Assembly (NCBI GenBank): GCA_947447665.1 | Contig: CANFJX010000007.1 | Coordinates: 91,162-155,161, forward strand | DNA from: Bacteriovoracaceae bacterium | GTDB taxonomy: Bacteria; Bdellovibrionota; UBA1018 | DNA length: 64,000 bases | Reading direction: 5' to 3' | Shown here: one piece after another, positions 1 through 8,522 of the stretch | Position numbering within the stretch: position 1 is the first letter of the stretch | How the letters are laid out: every line of letters begins with the position of its first letter | Program-made: the position numbers and the translations under genes | The notes under the pieces: model-generated | The model's input: only the letters and a program-made list of their open reading frames with translations | Databases searched by the model: none | Told to the model about the DNA's origin: nothing

Positions 1-2
1 CA

Positions 3-632
3 ATTGACGGAAGGGATCAGTCATTTGTGGTCTTAGACGGGACTCATACGAGTCATAAGCAGGGTCACCTGCGAGTTACGCATGATCCGTTGGACGTGGC
101 AATGGACGGGCCCGGTTTTTTGGAGGTTAGCACACCCTCGGGTATCCGTTACACGCGGGACGGTGCCCTACGAGTCGCTGTTGATGGACGGCTAGTAACC
201 CGAGATGGATATCCTGTTCTTGCCCAAGAGTCTCCGGGACTCAACAATCGTTTGCCAGGCGCCGCCTCCGCGGGTCCTGCTGGAAGGTTTATTAATCTGA
301 AAGACGCTGGCAGTCCATTGACGATCAATGATCAGGGCGAGATCTATGCCTCTGAGGATCTAGTCTCGAAGCTCAGCGTGGTGGAATTTGGTAATGTCAA
401 TGCTCTGCGGAAAGTGGGAGGCCAACTCTTTGAAGCCACCCGCGGGACCGCTGGCGATCCTTCTAAACAGACCATGGTCCGGCAGGGCTTTCTAGAAGCA
501 TCGAATGTGAATCCGATTGAAGAGATGACCAATATGATTAAGGCGAATCGCCTTTTTGAGCACGATTTGAAGGCACTCAGGACCTATGGAGATTTAATGG
601 CCAAAGAAGTCAATGAGGTAGGGAAATTATGA
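3..632 (+). CDS. flgF: Flagellar basal-body rod protein FlgF (5' end outside window)
   Basis: Proximal rod subunit of the flagellum. The reading frame is already open at the left edge, so the first roughly 50 residues, including the N-terminal rod helix, lie outside the window. What is visible starts in the D1 region (DVAMDGPGFLEV, then TRDGALRV) and ends with the conserved C-terminal helix region (SNVNPIEEMTNMIKANRLFE) typical of rod and hook proteins. The stop overlaps the flgG start as ATGA, so the two are translationally coupled. The flgF-flgG order is the usual one. The family is certain; FlgF rather than another rod protein is inferred from the position directly before flgG. Confidence 0.9.
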   Translation: MDGRDQSFVVLDGTHTSHKQGHLRVTHDPLDVAMDGPGFLEVSTPSGIRYTRDGALRVAVDGRLVTRDGYPVLAQESPGLNNRLPGAASAGPAGRFINLKDAGSPLTINDQGEIYASEDLVSKLSVVEFGNVNALRKVGGQLFEATRGTAGDPSKQTMVRQGFLEASNVNPIEEMTNMIKANRLFEHDLKALRTYGDLMAKEVNEVGKL

Positions 633-1411
633 TTCGAGCTCTTTCTGCAGCCGCAACCGGGCTAGAAGCCCAACAGACGAAAATTGAAAATATTGCCAAT
701 GATTTGGCGAACGTAAACACGGATGGGTACAAGAGAACTACCACTGAGTTTCAGGACCTCATGTATGAAACCGTCAAGCAGCCGGGGGGAGCCCTGGGGA
801 GCGGAAGTCAAACTCCTGTTGGGATCCAAATTGGAATGGGTGTGAAGGTCGGTGCTTCCCATAAGCACTTTGAGCCCGGCCCAGCAAAAATGACCTATAA
901 TCCCTACGATCTCATGCTCGAAGGCCCAGGGTTTTTTCAGGTGCAAACTCCTCAAGGGGAAACTGCATTTACGCGAAACGGTGCCTATCATGTTGACTCC
1001 CAGGGAATCATGCAGCTTTCAAATGGTGCTAAACTGACGCCTCAAATTATTATTCCTCATAACGCGATGAACGTGGCCATTTCGACCTCGGGTGAAGTGC
1101 GCGCTACGATTCCAGGAACGGGTGATGTGGTGTTAGGGCAAATTCAAGTGGTTGATTTTGCAAACCAACAAGGACTCCTTGCTATGGGAGAAGGTCTTTA
1201 TAAGACCACTCAAGCAAGTGGGACGCCGATTCAAGGAATTCCAGGAGAAAATGGACTGGGTCCACTTCAACAAGGAGCCCTCGAGGGTTCAAATGTCAAC
1301 GTGGCAAACAGCATGGTCGATATGATTACTACCCAACGAGCCTACGAAATGGGAACTAAAGTCATGGGCGTCGCCGACCAAATGTTAGCCGCAACCGTCA
1401 ATGTGAAATAG
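629..1411 (+). CDS. flgG: Flagellar distal rod protein FlgG
   Basis: Distal rod subunit that carries torque from the proximal rod to the hook. The 260 residues match the family length. The N-terminus has the rod-protein signature (MIRALSAAATGLEAQQ, then NIANDLANVNTDGYKR), the middle has the MLEGPGFFQV and AFTRNGAY segments, and the C-terminus ends in LEGSNVNVANSMVDMITTQRAYE, which forms the second half of the coiled-coil. The start overlaps the flgF stop by four bases. It is followed by flgA, flgH and flgI, the chaperone and ring genes assembled around this rod. Confidence 0.97.
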   Translation: MIRALSAAATGLEAQQTKIENIANDLANVNTDGYKRTTTEFQDLMYETVKQPGGALGSGSQTPVGIQIGMGVKVGASHKHFEPGPAKMTYNPYDLMLEGPGFFQVQTPQGETAFTRNGAYHVDSQGIMQLSNGAKLTPQIIIPHNAMNVAISTSGEVRATIPGTGDVVLGQIQVVDFANQQGLLAMGEGLYKTTQASGTPIQGIPGENGLGPLQQGALEGSNVNVANSMVDMITTQRAYEMGTKVMGVADQMLAATVNVK

Positions 1412-1430
1412 GGAGTGTTGGAATTCAAAG

Positions 1431-2144
1431 ATGGAAAGATTCTCTAAAATAATCCAAATCTGCCTGATTTTACTCTTCGCTTTGCTTATGCCGAGAACTT
1501 TGCTTGCCGCTCCGCAGGGTTCTTACGAACGATCTCTGGAAAAAACACTTCGCAGTGAGCTCACGAAAGTCTATCCAGGCTCTGAAATAGAATTTCAAGG
1601 AGGCGTGCGCTGGTTAAGTTCTCCTCCTGTCGAGCGCGCCAAAGGAATTACTCTCCTCGGAGATGACTCTCGAGGGAATCTCCGCTTCTCGGTTCACGGA
1701 GCAAAGCAAGGGGATTACGCTGAAGGCTCGGTCAACTTTTCTGCTTGGAGCGTGGCCCGGGTTGCAATTAAGCGGATTCGCCCGGGAGATCTTCTTGATT
1801 CGAGTCTTTTTTCTGAGCAGAAAATCAATGTGGCTATAGGAAGCGCTCGAGAATATCGAGGCGTCATTTTGCCGGTCTCCGCTCCAATTCAACAATTAGA
1901 AGCCACTCAGACCGTGATGGAAAACCAGTTTTTGACTTCAAACGCTGTTCGGAGAATTCCTGATGTTCGACGGGGAGACGCTTTGCAATTACAGATCGAG
2001 TCTGGAGGATTGGTGATTACAACCTCCGGCATCGCTCAGGAGCCGTCCTATATTAGTCGAGTCATTAGGGTTCAGACACTAAAAGGGAGAAGAGAGCTCA
2101 CGGGTCAGCTTTTACCTGGAGGAGTAGTCGAGGTGAAAATCTAA
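1431..2144 (+). CDS. flgA: Flagellar P-ring assembly chaperone FlgA
   Basis: Periplasmic chaperone for assembly of the P ring by FlgI. The 237-residue product starts with a hydrophobic export signal (about residues 7-27, ending LLAAPQG). The second half has the SAF-like fold of FlgA: a RPGDLLDSSLF segment, then a C-terminal stretch with RRGDALQLQIESGG and a LLPGGVVEVKI ending, corresponding to the family's characteristic ending. It lies 19 bases after flgG and its TAA overlaps the flgH ATG by one base. Sequence conservation is modest, as is usual for FlgA, but position and domain agree. Confidence 0.92.
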   Translation: MERFSKIIQICLILLFALLMPRTLLAAPQGSYERSLEKTLRSELTKVYPGSEIEFQGGVRWLSSPPVERAKGITLLGDDSRGNLRFSVHGAKQGDYAEGSVNFSAWSVARVAIKRIRPGDLLDSSLFSEQKINVAIGSAREYRGVILPVSAPIQQLEATQTVMENQFLTSNAVRRIPDVRRGDALQLQIESGGLVITTSGIAQEPSYISRVIRVQTLKGRRELTGQLLPGGVVEVKI

Positions 2145-3193
2145 TGCTTTCCCTCACCGCACTTGCTCCGGCTGCTAAACGTTCTAAAGCTTACAATCGG
2201 GGAATGCCTTGCTTCATTCTATTTTTACTTCTAGCTCTTCCGGCATGTAGTAGCCTACTCAATGGGATGCGCAAAGGCGCTGATGACTCAGCTACTGATC
2301 TCGATGACGGAGACTCGCATCATGAGCCGGATAGTAGGGCAGAGTCTTCGAGTGACCGGAAGCCAGATGGCGTGCGACCTACTGAGTTGAGTGCTAGCTC
2401 TGATCAATCGGATAGCCTTCGCGGCGTTGATGGGGTATCTCGCATTTCATCAAATAATACGCCCATATTTATTCCTAAGACTCAGCGGCAGTATAAAAAT
2501 GGAAATCGTACGACCCGCGAAAATTTTATCGATCAGTCCCAGGACGAAGGCTCTCTCTGGGCTTCGGGGGGACAGACTAATTACTTTTTCACGAAAAATC
2601 GAGTTAGGAGTCCCGGCGATCTCGTCACCCTGATCTTGGACGACGATCTCTATCGCGATATGATTGTGGAAGCCAAACGCACACTGAATTACCCTGAAAA
2701 AGAAACTGAAATCAATTTGGCACAGGAAAGCCTAACCGCCAAATTTATTGCCGATCGTTTAGCCACGAAAAAAGACGTCATCTCAACCTCTGCTGCTGCT
2801 CCTGAGGTTCCCTCTGCAGTTGCCGCTCAGGGCCAGGGCGGCCCAACCCCCACCCCTTCTTCTTCTCCAGCGAATGCTGGGGGTGAAGCAAAGACTAGCT
2901 CAGCTGAGTCGCTCAAGGAGCTCGCCAAATTAGCTCCCAAGGCTCGACTGAGCGATATTGATCTCACCAAGTCATTAGACCTCAAGGTTGGGGATTCTCT
3001 GATGGGGGAGATCCTAGAGCGCTATCCAAATGGGAACTATAAAATCCGGGCAGTTAAAAAAGTATCCTACAAAAACGGCCCGGCGAGATTCATCAGTGTT
3101 GTAGGCATCGTTAAAAATACAGATATTAGTGAAGAAACGGACGGAATTCACTCAGGGAGGCTCTATGAGTATCGAGTTGAAGTTGCCCACTGA
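2144..3193 (+). CDS. flgH: Flagellar L-ring protein FlgH (lipoprotein), with an insertion
   Basis: Outer-membrane lipoprotein forming the L ring. A lipobox (LPAC, cysteine near residue 35) follows a signal segment; ATG 2204 would give a more usual short signal peptide, so the true start may be there. The FlgH core is seen as SLWASGGQTNYFFTKNRVRS followed by PGDLVTLIL, and the C-terminal barrel strands as PNGNYKIRAVKKVSYKNG and ISVVGIVKNTDI. At 349 residues it is more than 100 longer than usual FlgH. The extra length is an acidic/Ser-rich N-terminal part and a Pro/Ser/Ala-rich insert around residues 215-260. Its end overlaps the flgI start. Confidence 0.93.
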   Translation: MLSLTALAPAAKRSKAYNRGMPCFILFLLLALPACSSLLNGMRKGADDSATDLDDGDSHHEPDSRAESSSDRKPDGVRPTELSASSDQSDSLRGVDGVSRISSNNTPIFIPKTQRQYKNGNRTTRENFIDQSQDEGSLWASGGQTNYFFTKNRVRSPGDLVTLILDDDLYRDMIVEAKRTLNYPEKETEINLAQESLTAKFIADRLATKKDVISTSAAAPEVPSAVAAQGQGGPTPTPSSSPANAGGEAKTSSAESLKELAKLAPKARLSDIDLTKSLDLKVGDSLMGEILERYPNGNYKIRAVKKVSYKNGPARFISVVGIVKNTDISEETDGIHSGRLYEYRVEVAH

Positions 3194-4217
3194 TGTGATC
3201 CCCGCTAGGGCATCCGTCGCATTGTTGATCCTATTTGGCTTGATGCTGCCTCAGATTGCAGGAGCCGCCAAGATTAAGGACATAACGACGGTCAAGGGCG
3301 TAAGAGAAAATATACTCATTGGCTACGGCATTGTTGTTGGACTGAAGGGAACAGGGGATTCTAGCACGGACATCACCAGCCAATCACTCTCGAGACTATT
3401 CACCAAGTTAGGTCTAGACATTCAAAATAATGCGAGCGTTAAATCCAAGAATGCGGCGGCTGTAATTGCAACGGCTTCATTACCGCCATTTTCGAGAGTG
3501 GGCAATAAGCTTGATATCTCGGTCAGCTCCATTGGCGATGCCTCGAGCTTAGAGGGCGGAATGCTCCTGGTCACTCCACTGCGCGCGGGTGACCAAAATG
3601 TTTATGCCGTGGCTCAAGGACCCGTGAGTATTGGAAGTATGGCGGACGGCTCGTCGAAAAATTTCCCTACCGTGGGTCGCGTGGTTGCGGGAGCAACGAT
3701 CGAGAAGGACTTAGATAGCAATTTTGCATCAAAGAAGAATTTTAGGCTCGCTCTGCATCAACCCGATTTTACTACCGCAGCGCGTATGGTTCTCCTTATT
3801 AATGGAGAGCTGGGAGGTAAATACGCAAGTGCAAGAGATAGTGGAACAATTGATGTAGTGGTACCGTTTAATTATGAGGGAAACACCGTTGAGTTGCTCG
3901 CCCTACTCGAAAATATTAATGTGAATGTAGAGTCTCGTGCCAAGATTGTCTTAAATGAGCGCACGGGCACAGTTGTCATGGGGGGGGCGATCCAAATTCT
4001 CCCGGTGGCACTATCCTACGGAGATTTAGCGATTGAAGTGAAGGGGGCCCCAAAAGGAGCGAAACCAGAGCGTGTAGCTGAGTTCAAATCTGAGACCAGC
4101 GTCTCGGACTTGGTGAAGGCTCTCAATGCTCTGGGGGTCCATCCAAAAGACTTGACTGCAATTTTTCAAAGCTTAAAGCAGGCCGGGGCACTTCAAGCAG
4201 AGTTGGAAATGATGTGA
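3165..4217 (+). CDS. flgI: Flagellar P-ring protein FlgI
   Basis: Periplasmic P-ring subunit surrounding the distal rod. ATG 3165 is chosen because AGGGAGG at 3154-3160 sits at ideal distance; the gene then starts inside the last 29 bases of flgH. The 350-residue product has an export signal (about 16-34, ending IAGAA), then the highly conserved KIKDITTVKGVRENILIGYG and VVGLKGTGDS segments, and later ARIVLNERTGTVVMGG-like (AKIVLNERTGTVVMGG) and VSDLVKALNALGVHPKDL near the C-terminus. All are diagnostic of FlgI. The stop overlaps the start of the next small gene as TGATG. Confidence 0.97.
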   Translation: MSIELKLPTDVIPARASVALLILFGLMLPQIAGAAKIKDITTVKGVRENILIGYGIVVGLKGTGDSSTDITSQSLSRLFTKLGLDIQNNASVKSKNAAAVIATASLPPFSRVGNKLDISVSSIGDASSLEGGMLLVTPLRAGDQNVYAVAQGPVSIGSMADGSSKNFPTVGRVVAGATIEKDLDSNFASKKNFRLALHQPDFTTAARMVLLINGELGGKYASARDSGTIDVVVPFNYEGNTVELLALLENINVNVESRAKIVLNERTGTVVMGGAIQILPVALSYGDLAIEVKGAPKGAKPERVAEFKSETSVSDLVKALNALGVHPKDLTAIFQSLKQAGALQAELEMM

Positions 4218-4441
4218 TGGAAGAGGCATTGGTTAATAAAAATTTAGACAGTTTTCGCTCAGTGAGTCGGGATCATTGGAGAATCATGGAGGATGTAGGC
4301 GGCTACTTAATCCAGGAAACAGGACAGGATAAACGGCCCGCTAGGATGGTAGGTCACTCAAGTCTTGAATCTGCCGCTCCGGCATGGATGCTGGTCCAAG
4401 TCTCCGAATTCTACAGAAGCGAAAGACGGGGGATGAGATGA
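4217..4441 (+). CDS. Small uncharacterised protein between flgI and flgJ
   Basis: A 74-residue product that I do not recognise. It has no signal peptide, membrane segment or repeat. The reading frame is likely real because it is coupled on both sides: its ATG shares a base with the flgI stop (TGATG) and its own stop overlaps the flgJ ATG as ATGA. Without it the operon would have a gap of about 220 bases in a region where all other spacings are minimal. Notable sequence includes HWRIMEDVGGYLIQETGQ and a tryptophan/aromatic-rich C-terminal half. A role in rod or ring assembly or export is a guess from location only. Confidence 0.6.
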   Translation: MEEALVNKNLDSFRSVSRDHWRIMEDVGGYLIQETGQDKRPARMVGHSSLESAAPAWMLVQVSEFYRSERRGMR

Positions 4442-4848
4442 GTCAGGGAATCAAATTTCAGGGAGCATCTTATCCCCTTTCGATTCAAAATCGTGATGGC
4501 ATACGACAAGGGCGAGACGCTCGGTCCGCCCCAACATCGCCCAATCACGCGGTACCGGTGATAGATAGGTCGAAAGTAGATCCAAAAATCCTTGAGGCGG
4601 CAGAGGGTATGGAGGCAATGTTCATAGATTACATGATGAAAGTCATGCGCGAAACCGTGCCGAAGAATGAAATGGATCTTGAGTCACCTGCGAGTCAGAT
4701 TTATCGAGGCATGCAGGACTCGGAATATGCTCAAAAGGCTGCTCACCAGGGTGGTGTCGGATTGGCTGATCAGGTGATTGCTTATCTGAGTCCATCAGGG
4801 TATTCTGAAGTTGGGGGGCGTGCGATTTCCTCCAAGGAGAAACCATGA
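4438..4848 (+). CDS. flgJ: Rod-binding protein, FlgJ N-terminal type
   Basis: Rod cap/rod-binding protein. The 136-residue product contains only the FlgJ rod-binding domain (about 45-115: ILEAAEGMEAMFIDYMMKVM, then a variable stretch, IYRGMQDSEYAQKAA and GVGLADQVIAYL). It lacks the muramidase domain that enterobacterial FlgJ carries at its C-terminus, so rod passage through murein must rely on another enzyme. The ATG at 4438 is preferred since the homologous region starts soon after and it overlaps the previous stop. The C-terminus overlaps the flgM start as ATGA, with AAGGAG just upstream. Confidence 0.85.
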   Translation: MSQGIKFQGASYPLSIQNRDGIRQGRDARSAPTSPNHAVPVIDRSKVDPKILEAAEGMEAMFIDYMMKVMRETVPKNEMDLESPASQIYRGMQDSEYAQKAAHQGGVGLADQVIAYLSPSGYSEVGGRAISSKEKP

Positions 4849-5210
4849 AGGTAGGTCATTCTGGAAGTAATTCTATTCAAAATAGTGAAGCAAATTCAGC
4901 TAAGCGCGGGGATCGTGCGGTTGATGCCCAGGGAGCTAAGAGAGCTGATCGAAGCGAGAAATCCGAGCGATCGGAAAAGACAGATTTACCTTCTAAAGTA
5001 GTCACCTCGCAGGGAGCGACGGCCGAGATTTCCACCAAGAGTCGAGAATTCTCTCAGGCTAAAGCTGTTGCCACACAGACCCCAGATATTCGAGAAGATC
5101 GCGTGTCTGATCTGAAGAAACGAATCGCTGATGGAACCTACCATGTGGATGAGGGGGCCATCGCCGACCGAATGGTTGATGATCACTTGAAAGGCCCTGG
5201 AATTTTATAG
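4845..5210 (+). CDS. flgM: Anti-sigma-28 factor FlgM
   Basis: Inhibitor of the flagellar sigma factor FliA, released by export through the finished hook-basal body. The N-terminal two thirds are charged and low in complexity (repeated K/R/S/E around ADRSEKSERSEKTD), matching the disordered N-terminus of FlgM. The C-terminal 35 residues hold the sigma-binding helices: RVSDLKKRIADGTYHVD and GAIADRMVDDHL. At 121 residues it is slightly longer than the usual 90-100. It overlaps flgJ by four bases and precedes flgN, the usual flgM-flgN arrangement. Confidence 0.93.
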   Translation: MKVGHSGSNSIQNSEANSAKRGDRAVDAQGAKRADRSEKSERSEKTDLPSKVVTSQGATAEISTKSREFSQAKAVATQTPDIREDRVSDLKKRIADGTYHVDEGAIADRMVDDHLKGPGIL

Positions 5211-5243
5211 TTTTTGGTCCGAAGCAGTCAGGAGGATTGCGAC

Positions 5244-5756
5244 GTGGAAAAGATTTTGACCGAAATGCTGCACATCCTTCAGAAGCTTTTGGGCCATCAT
5301 CGCCAATTGCTTGATATAGTTAGAATTGAGCGCGAGCACTTAGTTCAAGTCAATCATCTCGCAATTCAGACAATAATAGTCCGTAAGCAAAATGAAATTG
5401 AGGCGATCGGACAGATCGAAACTCAGAGAGTTAAACTGGTCTCCGACTTAGGTCAATTACTTGGGAAGTCTCCAACCGATTTAACCCTACCCAAGCTCAT
5501 CATTGAAGTACAGGCCTCGAATCCTAAACTCGCAGAGCAGTTCCGTAGTACTTATAATGCTTTGACTGTATTGATTCAGCGAATCACTGGTCAAAATCGT
5601 GATAATCAAAAGTTGCTACAGCGATCGATCGAAAACATCTACGAAATGAAGAAAAATATTCTCGGGGTAGCCTCTGGAAACGCTGGGACCTACTCACAGC
5701 AAGGTCAGCGAGTGACGGGCGCATCGCCCCGTCATCTCATCTCAAGGGAGGCCTAA
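5244..5756 (+). CDS. flgN: Flagellar export chaperone FlgN
   Basis: Cytosolic chaperone for the hook-filament junction proteins FlgK and FlgL, whose genes follow immediately. GTG 5244 is chosen because AGGAGG at 5230-5235 is spaced eight bases from it; the upstream TTG at 5214 has no such site. The 170-residue product is almost wholly helical, with coiled-coil-like heptads (LLGHHRQLLDIVRIEREHL, later QKLLQRSIENIYEMKKNI) and no hydrophobic segment. FlgN sequences diverge widely; the call rests on length, helical pattern and position between flgM and flgK. Confidence 0.85.
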   Translation: MEKILTEMLHILQKLLGHHRQLLDIVRIEREHLVQVNHLAIQTIIVRKQNEIEAIGQIETQRVKLVSDLGQLLGKSPTDLTLPKLIIEVQASNPKLAEQFRSTYNALTVLIQRITGQNRDNQKLLQRSIENIYEMKKNILGVASGNAGTYSQQGQRVTGASPRHLISREA

Positions 5757-5757
5757 G

Positions 5758-7179
5758 ATGGCGATCCCGAATATTAGCCAAATTGGCCAATCAGGACTGA
5801 AGGCAGCTAAAGCAGGGATTTCCACGGCAGGTCATAATATTGCCAATGCTTCGAATGAGGGATATTCTCGTCAGCGGGTTCTAACTGAGTCAAGCACCCC
5901 GACTGGGAACTCGTTTGGTAAGAACTTTTTCGGCACCGGGACTTCTGTCGCACGAGTGGAGCGAGTCAATGATGAATATGTTGAGAAACAGATTCGAAAT
6001 GCCAATCGAGATTTAGCCCACTTCGAGGAAAAGGATTTGGTACTTAATCAAATTGAGGAAGTTTTTAATGAAATGGGTGGAGATGGCCTGAATCGACTAA
6101 TCTCGAAGTTTTTTAATGACTTCAGAAAGCTTTCTGATCAGCCAGAGAGTACCGCTTTTAGAAATGTGGTCAGAGATGCTGGCCAGGCATTAACTAAAGA
6201 ATTTCATAGAATTGATAAGCAAATGTCTGAGATTCGAGAGCACTTAGATTCACGAATTGAATCAGCTGTATCGGAAGCAAACGCGCTCGCAAAGGACGTA
6301 GCTGACCTGAACGAACAGATTCGACTTCAAGAGGTTCAGGGGGGCTCACCGAATGATCTTTTAGATAAAAGAGATGAGACGGTGAAAAAGCTCAGTGCTT
6401 ATATGGAGCTAGGAAGTTTTAAAGACTCGCATGGGAGCATCAGTTTGGACATTAAGGGAATCGGTCCGCTGGTATCGGGGTCGAGGTCCGAATCGCTGGG
6501 AGTTGTGCGGTCAGCGAGGGATCATCAGGGTAAAGCCGAAGGGTCCCTGGATATTGTCACCTCAGGTAGTGCCCATGGCACCATTACTCATCAAATTAGG
6601 GGCGGAAAAATAGGAGCCCTCTTGGAGATTCGAGATCAGCAGATTTCTTCAGTCATGGGGCGATTGGATGAAATGGCTTATGGAATCTCTGAGGCTATTA
6701 ATGCAGTTCATTCTCAAGGGTTTACCTTGGATGGCCGAACGGGAGTCGCATTTTTTGAGCCTACCGAGTTACGAGGGGCCTCTAGGACCCTCGAGGTTTC
6801 GGAGGAAGTTCGTTCGGATGTGAGGGCTATTGCCACGGCTGCCGAGCCTGACTCGCCGGGAGATAACCGCATTGCCTTGGCGATTACCCAGCTTCAGGGG
6901 GAAAAGTTTTTGGGTGCGATGGGCTCAACAGTGGATGAATGGTATAGTTCTGTGGTCAGTGAGGTAGGGTCTCAATCATCTCACAATAAATTCGCCTTGA
7001 GTCGAGAGAAAGACATAGTAACGCAGCTGGGTCGAGTCAGGGATCAAATTTCTGGGGTATCAGTCGACGAGGAAACCACTCACTTGCTCGAGTTTCAGCA
7101 CGCTTTCGAGGCTTCGGCTAAAGTGATTCAAATTGCGGATGAGATGCTGAAAACTATTCTCTCTCTCAAAAGAGATTAA
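5758..7179 (+). CDS. flgK: Flagellar hook-associated protein 1, FlgK
   Basis: First hook-filament junction protein. The 473-residue product has the N-terminal signature (GLKAAKAGISTAGHNIANAS, then NEGYSRQRV), the long coiled stretch with FNDFRKLSDQPESTAFRNVV, and the C-terminal helix ending in LLEFQHAFEASAKVIQIADE, which packs against the N-terminal helix. The loop domain is on the short side for the family. A strong GGGAGG ribosome-binding site lies just upstream, and flgL follows after 33 bases. Confidence 0.96.
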   Translation: MAIPNISQIGQSGLKAAKAGISTAGHNIANASNEGYSRQRVLTESSTPTGNSFGKNFFGTGTSVARVERVNDEYVEKQIRNANRDLAHFEEKDLVLNQIEEVFNEMGGDGLNRLISKFFNDFRKLSDQPESTAFRNVVRDAGQALTKEFHRIDKQMSEIREHLDSRIESAVSEANALAKDVADLNEQIRLQEVQGGSPNDLLDKRDETVKKLSAYMELGSFKDSHGSISLDIKGIGPLVSGSRSESLGVVRSARDHQGKAEGSLDIVTSGSAHGTITHQIRGGKIGALLEIRDQQISSVMGRLDEMAYGISEAINAVHSQGFTLDGRTGVAFFEPTELRGASRTLEVSEEVRSDVRAIATAAEPDSPGDNRIALAITQLQGEKFLGAMGSTVDEWYSSVVSEVGSQSSHNKFALSREKDIVTQLGRVRDQISGVSVDEETTHLLEFQHAFEASAKVIQIADEMLKTILSLKRD

Positions 7180-7212
7180 TTGTGAAACACTTTGAGCAAA
7201 AGGTAATATAGG

Positions 7213-8145
7213 ATGCGAGTAACTGAGGGCTCAAATTACGAGAATGTCCGAGACACACTTCGGCGAAGCCGCGAAAAGATGGAGAATCTTCAAGCCCAAG
7301 CCGCATCTCTTAAAAAGGTGAATCGGCCGTCAGACGATCCCTCTGGGGCGGCCCAGCTTCTCAGGGTGAGGAGCGAAAAGTCGAATACCGAGCAGTTCCA
7401 ATTAAATTCGAAGATTGCTGAAAATTTTCTTTCGAATACCGATCAAGGGATTTCGGATCTGGCCGATGTGGTGGTTAGAGCAAAAGAGCTCGCCATCGGA
7501 CAGTCCAGTATGGCCAGCTCAAGCGAGGATACGCGCCGCGGAGTTGCAGAGGAAGTCAGTGAGCTTTTCCGGCAAGCAATCTCAACAGCCAACCGGCGTG
7601 TTGGAGACCGCTATCTATTTGGTGGATATAAGACCCAATCACCCCCCATCGACTCAGGTGGTCGCTACTCGGGCGATCAGGGACAGATGATGGTTGAAAT
7701 TGGAGATGACGTATTCATTTCTATGAATCTTCCAGGAGTAGATGTGTTTAATACTCACCCTAGCTCGGAGGCTTTGGGGGCTGGAGGGTATTCCGAGCCC
7801 GGGCCCGAAAATGTGAACATCTTCGATGAACTTCAAAGGCTAAAGATAGGCTTGGTGAGTGGGGACTTCAACGGGATTCGAGACACACTTGAGCGGTTTG
7901 ATCAATTGCATGGTCAATTGATTGCGACTCGTGCTAAAGTTGGATCTCGTCTGCAAGGACTTCAGTATGCTAATCAGGCAATGGAGCGTCAGCAAATTTC
8001 AAATTCGATGCTGAGCTCATCTTTAGAAGATGCAGACATGGCACAAGTAGTGAGCGATTTAAATAAGCAAGAGTCAGTCTTTAAGAGTTCGCTAGCCGCA
8101 TCCAAGCGATTGATTCAGCCAACACTGTTAGATTTTCTGAGGTAG
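7213..8145 (+). CDS. flgL: Flagellar hook-associated protein 3, FlgL
   Basis: Second hook-filament junction protein. The 310-residue product shows the flagellin-like N-terminus (MRVTEGSNYENVRDTLRRSR, then LKKVNRPSDDPSGAAQLLR), an ANRRVGDRYLFGGYKT segment shared by FlgL proteins, and a C-terminal helix with SSLEDADMAQVVSDLNKQES. Flagellin itself is not in the window. An AAAGG-type ribosome-binding site lies in the 33-base gap after flgK. Confidence 0.95.
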   Translation: MRVTEGSNYENVRDTLRRSREKMENLQAQAASLKKVNRPSDDPSGAAQLLRVRSEKSNTEQFQLNSKIAENFLSNTDQGISDLADVVVRAKELAIGQSSMASSSEDTRRGVAEEVSELFRQAISTANRRVGDRYLFGGYKTQSPPIDSGGRYSGDQGQMMVEIGDDVFISMNLPGVDVFNTHPSSEALGAGGYSEPGPENVNIFDELQRLKIGLVSGDFNGIRDTLERFDQLHGQLIATRAKVGSRLQGLQYANQAMERQQISNSMLSSSLEDADMAQVVSDLNKQESVFKSSLAASKRLIQPTLLDFLR

Positions 8146-8257
8146 TTTGGGCTTCAAATAAATGACACGGAGAGAAAAAGAGTTGCAACTAGTGGGGTGT
8201 TAGAATAAAGGTTCTTCCGGTAAAGGAATACTAGCTTTAATAAAAGATGGAGATCTT
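8146..8257 (+). promoter_or_regulatory. csrA leader with several GGA motifs
   Basis: A 112-base gap between flgL and csrA. It holds at least three GGA trinucleotides (in cacggagag, aaaggaata and gatggagatc), the last overlapping the csrA ribosome-binding region. GGA in accessible loops is the core of CsrA/RsmA binding sites, so autoregulation of csrA is plausible. That is inference: no strong hairpin presents these motifs, and I could not place a convincing promoter here. Confidence 0.35.
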
Positions 8258-8482
8258 ATGTTAGTACTAACCCGTAAGTTGGGTGAAAGCATCGCGATCG
8301 ACGATCATATCAAGGTGGTAGTCGTACAAATCAAGGGGAAGCAGGTTCGGCTTGGAATCCAGGCTCCCAAAGAAACAAAAATTCATCGTGAAGAGGTTTA
8401 CGCAGCCATTCAAGACCAGAATAAAGAGGCTGTTAAATCCCCCATTGCTATGGGTCAAGTTTCTAAGGTTTTAAAAGGTTAA
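8258..8482 (+). CDS. csrA: Carbon storage regulator / RNA-binding translational repressor CsrA
   Basis: Homodimeric RNA-binding protein that blocks ribosome access on target mRNAs, notably flagellin in bacteria having FliW. The 74-residue sequence has the whole CsrA fold: MLVLTRKLGESIAIDD at the N-terminus with the RNA-contacting L4-T5-R6, and QVRLGIQAPKETKIHREEVY with the key arginine (RLGI/HREE region). The C-terminal tail after residue 58 is an extension of the type seen in FliW-containing species, where it takes part in FliW binding. fliW follows 40 bases downstream. Confidence 0.97.
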   Translation: MLVLTRKLGESIAIDDHIKVVVVQIKGKQVRLGIQAPKETKIHREEVYAAIQDQNKEAVKSPIAMGQVSKVLKG

Positions 8483-8522
8483 TTCTTCAGGTAACCTTTA
8501 ACTCATAGACAAGGAGTTGAGC

